In this document: positions 35,454-46,400 of the stretch, piece after piece
How the letters are laid out: each line of letters begins with the position of its first letter
Numbering within the stretch: the first letter of the stretch is position 1
Source: Auanema rhodensis
Taxonomy: Eukaryota; Nematoda; Chromadorea; Rhabditida; Rhabditidae
Length of the DNA: 64,000 nucleotides
Assembly: GCA_964057225.1 (NCBI GenBank)
Contig: OZ059900.1
Span: 9,186,501 to 9,250,500, forward strand
Reading direction: 5' to 3'
Program-made: the position numbers and the translations under genes
Notes under the pieces: model-generated
Seen by the model: only the letters and a program-made list of their open reading frames with translations
Databases searched by the model: none
Told to the model about the DNA's origin: nothing

Positions 35454-36436
35454 GTATTTTAGTGATTGTTCTTGTGATCTACAAAACACTGATCTTGTGA
35501 TCTACAAAACAAGATCATTAATTCTTGAAAATAAACAACATTGAGTGGTCTGTTGTAAGAGTGCAGTTTTTGTAAGACTAATTTAAAATAACTTAGTAAC
35601 TTGCGTCACAAACAGCATAGTATTTCATTTCTGATTGCTATTTGTTTATTTTCTTATCATCTATTTAGATAATTGCATTGTTTATACAGTTGAAAATTAT
35701 TAACTATTGCCTTGTGTTTTATTAATTTGAATTATTAATTTCAATTTCTGGGTATATATTATTGAATTTTTCTTCATTTTCTCTTTCATTTTCTCAAATA
35801 CAGACTGTCTTCATCAAATATTCAATATGACCGTTTAGAACATCAATATGTTACCTCACAATGAGAAATAAGTTAATTTGCTTTGTCGTCTTCAACTAGA
35901 AATAATGTGGCTTTCAGACATCAGCGCTTTTCTCTTTTAGAATTTCATGAGGATGAACAAGAGAGAATATTCAGGTTTGTTCACTGTATTGAATTTTACT
36001 GGAATATTATATCATTGTTGTATAATTTCCCTCAATGTTCTTCGAGCACAAAATTCAAAATATATTTATAGTATATATACATTGATTTTAAATTTGTAGA
36101 AATTTATAAAATCCATATTCTGAAATATGAAAAGACAGGAATTGTTTTTGATTCATTTCCCCTTCATATTTTCCACAAAAAAAAAGATTTTTTAAAATTA
36201 TTTATTTATGTGTTCAAATGAATTAAATAGTTAGAGATTATTCAATATTACAATAACAAAATTAAAATTATTGACTTATTTATAGCTTATAGTGCAAGTT
36301 TATGTTTATAGATAACTAGAATGCATTCACAATCTTCTTTTTTATGTCCTTCAGGAGCCTCTTGTGCCAGGTTGGATTGAAAATTTGCTTATAGTTTAAC
36401 AAGAGATTCCGTGTTATCTAAATGTTATAATTTAAA
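35454..36436. other. Sequence between the 5S gene and the RhoGAP-like gene, left arm
   Basis: AT-rich. A stretch at about 35880-35975 on the plus strand has protein-like composition (SSSTRNNVAFRHQRF) and ends at a possible donor, but I cannot connect it to other exons. It starts with a short local direct repeat (about 35475-35512, the words GATCTTGTGATCTACAAAAC). Mirrored at about 41702-42684. Confidence 0.4.
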
Positions 36437-37243
36437 TTAAAACTTCACTGTTTTGTTGTGGCTTACTCTGCATATTCTATTTGACTGATTGGAATCTCTC
36501 AGATTAACAAAGATCCCTTTGCCGATTCTCAGTAAAAAGATAGTTTTCTCTTCATGTAGAAGTTCAGAGTTTTCTATGTGATTATGATAAACTGGCTGGT
36601 CCAGTTCAGCATATTTCATGTAATTGGCAAAGAACTTGATAACAAACTTAAAGTTGTTATAGTGAGGATTTTTTATTTTTCTCACTTCTTTTGTTAGCTG
36701 ATCTATCAGAGCACCATGAGTCAAGTTCAACCTATAACATGTCGGTAGTCGTTTGATACGTAATTTCATAATATGCCAATCTTCATCATTTACATCAACA
36801 AAAATGTTATTGTTGGTTATGCCTTCAGGAAGGCTGTATAAGTAATGTAAGAGAGCTTCTGCAACAATCCATGGATTATTGTCATAATCTTTGTCTAGAA
36901 TCTAACAATATACGTTTCAATTTAAAGTTTTTCGATGAATTACCGTATCATCTTGCTCTTCCAAGTACTTGCAAAGATCATTCCAATTAGGATTTCCAAC
37001 TTCACAAGTGAACAATCCTGGAAACCTATGAACATTAAGCTTAGAAATTTACAAATTTATACCAGGTTCCAATATTTCTTTCTTGCTAAGCTTTTTGCAG
37101 CAACAAGAAATAGGCAAGGCAATGGTCCGTTTACAAGCAGACAAATGTTTTTTGAGAGATACGCCGTAGACGGGTTTTTCAGGCAAGATTCTCTCATATC
37201 CTAGGTTGATATGTTTAAATAAGATCAAAATGACATCTACCAC
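36437..37243 (-). CDS. RhoGAP-like protein, left-arm copy (partial 5' end)
   Basis: Read on the minus strand: KPVYGVSLKKHL near the start and a short helix. After an intron come GLFTCEVGNPNWNDLCKYLEE and a last exon with NPWIVAEALLHYLYSLPEGI and LPTCYRLNLTHGALIDQL. Order and spacing follow a RhoGAP domain: YGVxL at the N-terminus, the helix before a YLxxLPxPL-type block, then LP...NxxxLxxLxxxL. The catalytic-loop arginine (GxxR) is not visible, since the equivalent block reads EPGLFTCEVG. This suggests an inactive GAP fold of the kind known in OCRL-type proteins. Exons: about 36437-36899, about 36950-37018 and about 37064-37243; the true first exon was not identified. The gene ends at 36437. 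Function unknown. Confidence 0.5.
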
Positions 37244-37816
37244 CAGCTACATTTCTCCATTTTTGTCGGATATAACAATATAGAGAGTTTGCCATATTCT
37301 CGACTAGGAGAATGGACAAAAATAATAAGGACAAGATAAAAAAACAAGGCGGTGCTTCAATCTTAATCTTCAACAAGATATTTCAAAATGAAAATGATAT
37401 ATGTAGTTGTTTTAGTTTTATATAAGTTATTAATGAGGGAATGAAGTGATATTTCATATGAAAAAACTTTATAGGTTATATTATAAAATAAATTTGAATT
37501 TGATATGAAAATATGAAAAATGAATTCATTTTCTTTATTGCAGTATAAAATCGAAAAAAAAAACTAAAATACAGAATATTCTTCTGGCTGAAAAATGAAC
37601 TCTTCAATTTGTTTCGAGTTAATAGAAGGTTCAGTAGTTTTGAAATAAATTCTCTGATTATAAAATACTTGAATCTCAAACATGGTAAGCTTTTAGTGAT
37701 AAGATAAAGCTAAAGTGCTTGAAAAATACTTGTGAAACCCAGAAAGAATATTAATAGTTTATCATATATGTAGTATGATCTTATTATATATTTTATATTT
37801 TATAGTTAATTCATAT
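37244..37816. other. AT-rich DNA, left arm (mirrored at 40322-40894)
   Basis: Very AT-rich with no gene that I can support. The upstream exons of the RhoGAP-like gene may lie here; GAATATGGCAAAC near 37287 (minus strand) is one candidate start but hits a stop without splicing. Confidence 0.4.
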
Positions 37817-37888
37817 AACATCTTAGTATAATGGTTGTATTTCAGTTATAGTAAGGTGCACTTGTAGGTTCAAATCCTACAGTGATAT
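37817..37888 (+). pseudogene. tRNA-like element 1, left-arm copy
   Basis: It has exact tRNA geometry. The D arm GTAT-AATGGTT-GTAT pairs fully. It is followed by a 17-nt anticodon arm, a 5-nt variable loop and a perfect T arm GTAGG-TTCAAAT-CCTAC. A-box and B-box promoters are therefore intact. The acceptor and anticodon stems mostly fail to pair, and position 33 is A rather than the near-universal T. I call it a tRNA pseudogene or tRNA-derived repeat head. A CTCTCTCT tract follows. Confidence 0.6.
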
Positions 37889-38129
37889 CAAAGAAAATAT
37901 AAAATATCTCTCTCTCTCTAAAATATAAATCTCTCTCTCTAATATAGAAATCTCTCTATAATCAGACACTTGACAAAGTTACTACAGAAAGGTGTTGAAG
38001 CTGCACTAATCACGATCACAGACAAATTGCAAAAATCATCTTACCCTCGACTCCATTGTTTCGAAAAAGTTTTGGATTTCAAATACTCTTGTCACTCTTC
38101 TTATTTGCGATTTAAACATTAATATTATA

Positions 38130-38205
38130 AGCCAAATGGTCGAGTGGTCTTTATGGTAAACGCTTACAAGCCACTGTAAAGGTACGATCCCTTTCTGCGT
38201 TTTTT
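38130..38205 (+). pseudogene. tRNA-like element 2 with Pol III terminator, left-arm copy
   Basis: An A-box-like TGGTCGAGTGG and a B-box-like GGTACGATCC sit at tRNA-like spacing. The T arm AAAGG-TACGATC-CCTTT pairs perfectly, and a run of six T follows at 38200-38205. The acceptor ends do not pair convincingly, so this is a degenerate tRNA or the head of a tRNA-derived SINE continuing into 38206-38996. Confidence 0.5.
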
Positions 38206-38996
38206 ATGAAAATTAATACCAAATCGAAAATCCAAAAAACGCTCCGATGGATTTGGACCTCAAAAAAGCCATTTTTTTGACATTCCAAAGCTTATAACTC
38301 TCTTCAAAATCTATTTTCTTACAAATTTATTTTTATAATCTTGTAGCCTTGCAATAGACCCTCCTTTTCACAAAAATTCAAATCTATATCTCACCTTACT
38401 CAGTAGTTATTCTTCTTCAAAACGAACACAAATATTCAAAAACTTGACTTTAAAGGCCATTATCTCCTTTCTCCTTCAAGTTATCGAAAATTTCTAAACG
38501 AATTCTAAACTTACTCAACAAGATCTATCAAATAAATTACTTATATGGAAGTTTGAAGCACTTTGAAATTTTGAAAAATCAAGAATTTAGCCATTTTTCA
38601 GTTTGAGAAATAAAAAATTTGCATTTTCTTTGTTTTGAGTGATGCATCAGAAGCGCATTGAAACGCTGATTTCAAATTTAAAAACCTTAACTTCCAATTT
38701 TCACTTTGAAAAGAGTTACTAGGCTTTAAACGTTTTGACTTTAAATATTCAGAAGGCTATATCTCCTTTCAGACAGCGTTTCAGAAACTCGTAAGTATCA
38801 GAATCGTTTTCTACGCCATTGTTTCACCTTATGTAATCATTTTCAAAGCGTTTCCTCAATATTTTCAAATTTCGATCAAATTGTCTGATTCCATGTACTC
38901 CCCCCTTACCTACTTTTCGACCGAAATTGGCCATCACTCAAAAAATATTTTCAGTTTAAATCGATAATTATATGATATAATTAGATTGAAACTGAA
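38206..38996. repeat. Degenerate repeat next to the centre of palindrome 2, left arm
   Basis: Related words recur about 300 bp apart, for example GACTTTAAA...ATATCTCCTTTC around 38450-38480 and 38740-38780, with CAAAGCTTATAACTCTCTTC near 38288 as a weaker third unit. This suggests an old tandem or interspersed repeat. It follows tRNA-like element 2 directly, so the whole could be one tRNA-headed repeat. Mirrored at 39143-39932. Confidence 0.45.
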
Positions 38997-39142
38997 GTTT
39001 AAGAGATAGAATAACATGAACATCTTCATTTTTAAACTCTTTCGTCAGTTGCATCATGATAACTTAGATTCTACTTCATGAGGAATCAGGATTAACAACT
39101 GACAACTCTTCAGAAAAAGCTTGAGAATGTGTTTGATATACA
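38997..39142. other. Unduplicated spacer of palindrome 2
   Basis: 146 bp between the arms, no gene. The flanking inner edges (ATTAGATTGAAACTGA and its reverse complement) form a long imperfect inverted repeat with the spacer as loop. Confidence 0.85.
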
Positions 39143-39932
39143 TCAGTTTCAATCTAATTATATCATATAATTATCGATTTAATCTGAAAATATTTTTTGA
39201 GTGATGGCCAGTTTTGGTCAAAAAGTAGGTAAGGGGGGAGTACATGGAATCAGACAATTTGATCGAAATTTGAAAATATTGAGGAAACGCTTTGAAAATG
39301 ATTACATAAGGTGAAACAATGGCGTAGAAAACGATTCTGATACTTACGAGTTTCTGAAACGCTGTCTGAAAGGAGATATAGCCTTCTGAATATTTAAAGT
39401 CAAAACGTTTAAAGCCTAGTAACTCTTTTCAAAGTGAAAATTGGAAGTTAAGGTTTTTAAATTTGAAATCAGCGTTTCAATGCGCTTCTGATGCATCACT
39501 CAAAACAAAGAAAATGCAAATTTTTTATTTCTCAAACTGAAAAATGGCTAAATTCTTGATTTTTCAAAATTTCAAAGTGCTTCAAACTTCCATATAAGTA
39601 ATTTATTTGATAGATCTTGTTGAGTAAGTTTAGAATTCGTTTAGAAATTTTCGATAACTTGAAGGAGAAAGGAGATAATGGCCTTTAAAGTCAAGTTTTT
39701 GAATATTTGTGTTCGTTTTGAAGAAGAATAACTACTGAGTAAGGTGAGATATAGATTTGAATTTTTGTGAAAAGGAGGGTCTATTGCAAGGCTACAAGAT
39801 TATAAAAATAAATTTGTAAGAAAATAGATTTTGAAGAGAGTTATAAGCTTTGGAATGTCAAAAAAATGGCTTTTTTGAGGTCCAAATCCATCGGAGCGTT
39901 TTTTGGATTTTCGATTTGGTATTAATTTTCAT
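39143..39932. repeat. Degenerate repeat, right-arm mirror copy
   Basis: Mirror image of 38206-38996, differing only at the few positions close to the spacer. Confidence 0.45.
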
Positions 39933-40008
39933 AAAAAACGCAGAAAGGGATCGTACCTTTACAGTGGCTTGTAAGCGTTTACCATAAAGACCACTCGACC
40001 ATTTGGCT
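39933..40008 (-). pseudogene. tRNA-like element 2, right-arm copy
   Basis: Mirror of 38130-38205, with the same boxes and T-run on the minus strand. Confidence 0.5.
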
Positions 40009-40249
40009 TATAATATTAATGTTTAAATCGCAAATAAGAAGAGTGACAAGAGTATTTGAAATCCAAAACTTTTTCGAAACAATGGAGTCGAGGGTAAGAT
40101 GATTTTTGCAATTTGTCTGTGATCGTGATTAGTGCAGCTTCAACACCTTTCTGTAGTAACTTTGTCAAGTGTCTGATTATAGAGAGATTTCTATATTAGA
40201 GAGAGAGATTTATATTTTAGAGAGAGAGAGATATTTTATATTTTCTTTG

Positions 40250-40321
40250 ATATCACTGTAGGATTTGAACCTACAAGTGCACCTTACTATAACTGAAATA
40301 CAACCATTATACTAAGATGTT
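40250..40321 (-). pseudogene. tRNA-like element 1, right-arm copy
   Basis: Mirror of 37817-37888, no base differences seen. Confidence 0.6.
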
Positions 40322-40894
40322 ATATGAATTAACTATAAAATATAAAATATATAATAAGATCATACTACATATATGATAAACTATTAATATTCTTTCTGGG
40401 TTTCACAAGTATTTTTCAAGCACTTTAGCTTTATCTTATCACTAAAAGCTTACCATGTTTGAGATTCAAGTATTTTATAATCAGAGAATTTATTTCAAAA
40501 CTACTGAACCTTCTATTAACTCGAAACAAATTGAAGAGTTCATTTTTCAGCCAGAAGAATATTCTGTATTTTAGTTTTTTTTTTCGATTTTATACTGCAA
40601 TAAAGAAAATGAATTCATTTTTCATATTTTCATATCAAATTCAAATTTATTTTATAATATAACCTATAAAGTTTTTTCATATGAAATATCACTTCATTCC
40701 CTCATTAATAACTTATATAAAACTAAAACAACTACATATATCATTTTCATTTTGAAATATCTTGTTGAAGATTAAGATTGAAGCACCGCCTTGTTTTTTT
40801 ATCTTGTCCTTATTATTTTTGTCCATTCTCCTAGTCGAGAATATGGCAAACTCTCTATATTGTTATATCCGACAAAAATGGAGAAATGTAGCTG

Positions 40895-41701
40895 GTGGTA
40901 GATGTCATTTTGATCTTATTTAAACATATCAACCTAGGATATGAGAGAATCTTGCCTGAAAAACCCGTCTACGGCGTATCTCTCAAAAAACATTTGTCTG
41001 CTTGTAAACGGACCATTGCCTTGCCTATTTCTTGTTGCTGCAAAAAGCTTAGCAAGAAAGAAATATTGGAACCTGGTATAAATTTGTAAATTTCTAAGCT
41101 TAATGTTCATAGGTTTCCAGGATTGTTCACTTGTGAAGTTGGAAATCCTAATTGGAATGATCTTTGCAAGTACTTGGAAGAGCAAGATGATACGGTAATT
41201 CATCGAAAAACTTTAAATTGAAACGTATATTGTTAGATTCTAGACAAAGATTATGACAATAATCCATGGATTGTTGCAGAAGCTCTCTTACATTACTTAT
41301 ACAGCCTTCCTGAAGGCATAACCAACAATAACATTTTTGTTGATGTAAATGATGAAGATTGGCATATTATGAAATTACGTATCAAACGACTACCGACATG
41401 TTATAGGTTGAACTTGACTCATGGTGCTCTGATAGATCAGCTAACAAAAGAAGTGAGAAAAATAAAAAATCCTCACTATAACAACTTTAAGTTTGTTATC
41501 AAGTTCTTTGCCAATTACATGAAATATGCTGAACTGGACCAGCCAGTTTATCATAATCACATAGAAAACTCTGAACTTCTACATGAAGAGAAAACTATCT
41601 TTTTACTGAGAATCGGCAAAGGGATCTTTGTTAATCTGAGAGATTCCAATCAGTCAAATAGAATATGCAGAGTAAGCCACAACAAAACAGTGAAGTTTTA
41701 A
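40895..41701 (+). CDS. RhoGAP-like protein, right-arm copy (partial 5' end)
   Basis: Mirror of the left-arm gene, and the open frames are identical in the two arms. The clearest splices are: donor after GAACCTG with acceptor TTTCCAG, restoring EPGLFTCEVG; and a donor after GATACG with an acceptor before ATTCTAGAC, leading into the long last exon that ends at 41701. Read with its mirror, this gives two intact copies of the visible part. Confidence 0.5.
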
Positions 41702-42684
41702 TTTAAATTATAACATTTAGATAACACGGAATCTCTTGTTAAACTATAAGCAAATTTTCAATCCAACCTGGCACAAGAGGCTCCTGAAGGACATAAAAAA
41801 GAAGATTGTGAATGCATTCTAGTTATCTATAAACATAAACTTGCACTATAAGCTATAAATAAGTCAATAATTTTAATTTTGTTATTGTAATATTGAATAA
41901 TCTCTAACTATTTAATTCATTTGAACACATAAATAAATAATTTTAAAAAATCTTTTTTTTTGTGGAAAATATGAAGGGGAAATGAATCAAAAACAATTCC
42001 TGTCTTTTCATATTTCAGAATATGGATTTTATAAATTTCTACAAATTTAAAATCAATGTATATATACTATAAATATATTTTGAATTTTGTGCTCGAAGAA
42101 CATTGAGGGAAATTATACAACAATGATATAATATTCCAGTAAAATTCAATACAGTGAACAAACCTGAATATTCTCTCTTGTTCATCCTCATGAAATTCTA
42201 AAAGAGAAAAGCGCTGATGTCTGAAAGCCACATTATTTCTAGTTGAAGACGACAAAGCAAATTAACTTATTTCTCATTGTGAGGTAACATATTGATGTTC
42301 TAAACGGTCATATTGAATATTTGATGAAGACAGTCTGTATTTGAGAAAATGAAAGAGAAAATGAAGAAAAATTCAATAATATATACCCAGAAATTGAAAT
42401 TAATAATTCAAATTAATAAAACACAAGGCAATAGTTAATAATTTTCAACTGTATAAACAATGCAATTATCTAAATAGATGATAAGAAAATAAACAAATAG
42501 CAATCAGAAATGAAATACTATGCTGTTTGTGACGCAAGTTACTAAGTTATTTTAAATTAGTCTTACAAAAACTGCACTCTTACAACAGACCACTCAATGT
42601 TGTTTATTTTCAAGAATTAATGATCTTGTTTTGTAGATCACAAGATCAGTGTTTTGTAGATCACAAGAACAATCACTAAAATAC
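41702..42684. other. Sequence between the RhoGAP-like gene and the 5S gene, right arm
   Basis: Mirror of 35454-36436. AT-rich; nothing further supported. Confidence 0.4.
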
Positions 42685-42689
42685 AAAAA

Positions 42690-42807
42690 GCTTACGGCAC
42701 CCGGGATTCCCAAGCCGTCTCCGATCCAAGTACTAACCGGGCCCAACGTTGCTTGACTTGCCAGATCGGACGGGATGGCGTACTTTCAACGTGGTATGGT
42801 CGTAAGC
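42690..42807 (-). rRNA. 5S ribosomal RNA, right-arm copy
   Basis: Identical to the left-arm copy. Its transcription start at 42807 is only 10 bp from the 5' LTR of the BEL/Pao element, so its natural upstream flank has been pushed 8.9 kb away. The internal promoter is untouched, so transcription by Pol III may persist. Confidence 0.95.
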
Positions 42808-42812
42808 GACAA

Positions 42813-42817
42813 ATCTT
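42813..42817. repeat. Target-site duplication of the BEL/Pao element (left)
   Basis: ATCTT, repeated at 51723-51727 after the 3' LTR. The empty site in the left arm has it once. Confidence 0.97.
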
Positions 42818-43117
42818 TGTCGCGGTTAGCGATTATTTTTTATCCTTTTTTCTATGTTTTGTTCCATTTCAGTTTTGTTTTTATCGTTTTCCTTTACTTT
42901 GTCTATTTCAGATTGTACTTTTCGGCCCGCCTTCCCATATCTTCATCTTTGGGATCGGAAAATACGATATACCTCAACTTACTTCAACGGAGTATAGACG
43001 ATCTATATTTTGTTGATATTGTTAACTTTCTCTTTAATAAAGCATTCTACCACTGACTATCCGTTCTATTAATTCTCAGCGGAATACCGACAACCGAATA
43101 CCTTCGCCGAAGCGACA
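42818..43117 (+). repeat. 5' LTR (300 bp)
   Basis: It begins TGTCGCGGTTAGCG and ends TTCGCCGAAGCGACA. A polyadenylation signal AATAAA lies at 43036-43041. It differs from the 3' LTR at 43010, 43028 and 43062 only. Confidence 0.97.
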
Positions 43118-43118
43118 T

Positions 43119-43128
43119 TGGTGCATCG
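43119..43128 (+). promoter_or_regulatory. Primer-binding site, probably for tRNA-Gly
   Basis: TGGTGCATCG begins one base after the 5' LTR. It is complementary to a tRNA 3' end reading CGATGCACCA, which fits the acceptor end of nematode tRNA-Gly(GCC) as I know it. The position is certain; the tRNA identity is inferred from ten bases. Confidence 0.65.
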
Positions 43129-43400
43129 ACCATCACGACTCAGGTCACTGCTTCAACAGGTACTTTATCATTTAATTTGGTGGCGACTCTTAAGTCCATC
43201 AGCTCAGGCGTGAATTTGCCTGCAGTAATCGATATAATTTCGGAGCATAATAACGCTCCAAGATACGACAAGTCGTATATCTCATACTCATTTGTTGTAC
43301 TTTGTACAACTTTCATTTCTTGTTCTCTCTCATTTTCTGAATTTTATTCATCATTATCAGCTATAGAAGCTTACCTATTACGCCTCACACAGCGTTAGAA

Positions 43401-46400
43401 ATGGCCTCCTCATTTGTTGGCGACATTCGTCGTTCATACGACTTCTTATCCGTTTTGCTGAAACGTTACGCAAATCTTCTCGACAACGAACCCGCCGGGG
43501 TATCTGATTCAGAAATAACATACGATAGAATTATTTTACTGCAATCAACTTTACGCAATCATGAATTGGTATTGAACGAGCTCTCTACTGCTCTCGACAC
43601 AGTGAACAGAAACATAGAAAAATACCAAACCGTTTTCAAAGATTCTGATAAGGATCTTCGAAACGAAATGAAAGCATTATACGAAGAACTTGAAGAAAAT
43701 CCAAACAATCGTCAAGCTTACAATATAGCTGACGAACAAAGATTATTACTCCTTGACCGTATCAGTCATATTAAAACAGCAATTGCATTCGTGGAATCAC
43801 TACTTCCCGAGAAAAAGAAAGAAAAAGTAATCGAAAGCACTGGTACCGAAACAACACAAATTTATTCAAATTTATTACAATTGTTACAAACAAGCAATCA
43901 TATTCAACGTCCGGTAACACAAATACCGACTTTCGATGGTACACCCGAAAATTTCAAACTGTATTGGTCAAGATTTAATAACATGATACATCAAAATTCA
44001 CAATATTCCATACTTGATAAAGTGAACATTTTACTCGAAGGCTTATCCGATAAAGCTTTGGTCGTTATAAGGGGTATTGAACCTAATGAAAACAACTATC
44101 TCTTACTGAGAAAAGCACTTGAAAATGCATATATGAGATATGCTACAGATAAACTTCAATTATTGAGGAAAATGAAAAATTTATCTCCTGCTTCTGATGC
44201 AAAAAGCTGTAAGCAATTATTTGATTTGATCCAAAGCTATGATCGTCAAATTACAGCCGCTGGAAGTCATATTGGTCCTGAATTTTTCTTTGCTATTTGC
44301 GCTGAAAAATTTCCTCATTATATAATGAGTGAACTATATCGTCAACCAGATCCTCTAGATCAATCAATGGATGACATTTATCAACATCTCTCTTCACGAA
44401 TTTATGAATTCAGTTTAATGGACACTAGAAAACGAAATTCAGAACATGACTCACATAATTCACCAAATCGTGGAAAACATGTTGATAAAACTTTCGACAA
44501 ATCCACTAAAAAAATTTGGACTTGTGTTTTTTGTGGTAAAGAAGGACATCCATCTTATTATTGCCGTACTTATGACACACCACAGAAAAAACGTGAAATC
44601 TTAAAGAACAAAGAAGTATGCTGGCTTTGTTTCTCTACTTCACATCGCAGTCGTGATTGTTCTCGACCGAAATGCCCGAAATGCAAAAATGAGCATAACA
44701 GTTGCTTATGTCTAAATTTAGATCGTGAAACAAAGAGTCCTGTAAAACCTATATCGTCCACAAGCATGATCATAACAGAAAGTGCAGGACAACAAACTCC
44801 AGACCTTACAGTCTCACAAAATAAAAATGACATCATTTCTACACCAACTGTATCACAAACAGTACCTACAGTACAACCAGCATTTTTCAATCATCTACCA
44901 GTAACATTAATAGTTACTGAACCTAAGAATACACAATTACAATTGCTTACACATACCGAGGATACCCATGATATCGAGATGAGTCAAATTGTATTGAAAA
45001 CAGCTATGACACATATATTCAGTTACACACAAAATAAATATATCACAGTAAAGGTAGTGATTGACAGTGGCTCTATGCGGTCTTTCATACGTAGTGATAT
45101 AGCTAAGGATCTTCAATTGCCTATTAACAAAGTTCAACATCGCACATTCTTTGGAATAGGTGGCCTCAGCGAAACACATGAATGTAAAGAAGTGAAAACT
45201 ATTTTTTATACTTCTAATGGCAGTATCATCATAACCAACATGCTTACGAAACCATTCATAGCTACATCATTAAGAGCTCCACTTTTAGACAATAATGATC
45301 GTTCATTCATTAAAAGAAACAATATAACTTTAGCTAATCCAATGATTGATGGTCAGGCATTTGAACCAGATATTCTAATTGGATTAGATCGCTATAAGTT
45401 ATTCGTTCATATGAATTCTGAACTTGAGTTACCCTCTACATTAAGAATGCAGAATACCAGTTTCGGTTATACCTTGTATGGGGAAATACCATATCAAAAT
45501 CATTCTGTTACGTTAATAACAATTAATGATAAACCATTACAACATAATGATATGCTTCGATACATATTTGAAATTGATAGCTTAGGAATTAATACTTCTG
45601 AAGCTGGAATTGACACAACTATTGATTATTACGAAGATTATTCAAAACAGTTGACACTAACCAATCATCGTATTGAAGCTCCTTTACCATTGAAATCAAA
45701 TTATCATCAATTACCAGATAATAAAGGTTTAGCCTTTTATCGATTTTTGGCATTGTTCAAAACTTTACAAGCAAATCCTTCGAAATTGGAAATGTACAGG
45801 AAAATTATTGATGATTATATCGATAACGGTATCATTGAAGAAGTTCCTTTTGAAACTTCCAACAATAATCATAATTCTGATATTATATGTCATTATATTC
45901 CACATCATGGGGTATGGAATACAAACAAGCCGAATAAACCTTTACGAGTTGTTTTCGATGCTTCAGCTAAAACTAAGGGTAAATTATCCCTTAACGACAT
46001 ACTATATACTGGAAAAAGTTTTGTGAACAATATTTTCAACATTCTCATTGCTTCAAGAATAAAACCAATCATTATTACTTGTGATATTCAATCAGCCTTT
46101 TTACAAGTAGGCTTACAGAAGCAACATCGGGATCTTTGCCGTTTCTTTTGGGTAAAGGATCCTCAAGGAAGTTGTAACTCAAGTAATACTAAGGTTTTTC
46201 GATTCAAACGCATACCATTTGGATTGACTGCCTCACCTAGCATTCTAAACATGAGTGTAAATTGGTATTTAAGCTCTTTGAATACTGACTTATCAGATGA
46301 AATATTAAATACATTATATGTAGATAATATTCTATTATTTGCTGATAGTATAGATGAAGCTCAACAGAAATGTTCACTTACACAACAATTATTTCAAAAT

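Noticed and set aside
42753..43056. Overlapping open frames across the 5S gene and 5' LTR, repeated at 51364-51661
   Set aside because: They run through 5S rRNA and LTR sequence in several frames and repeat only because the LTR repeats.
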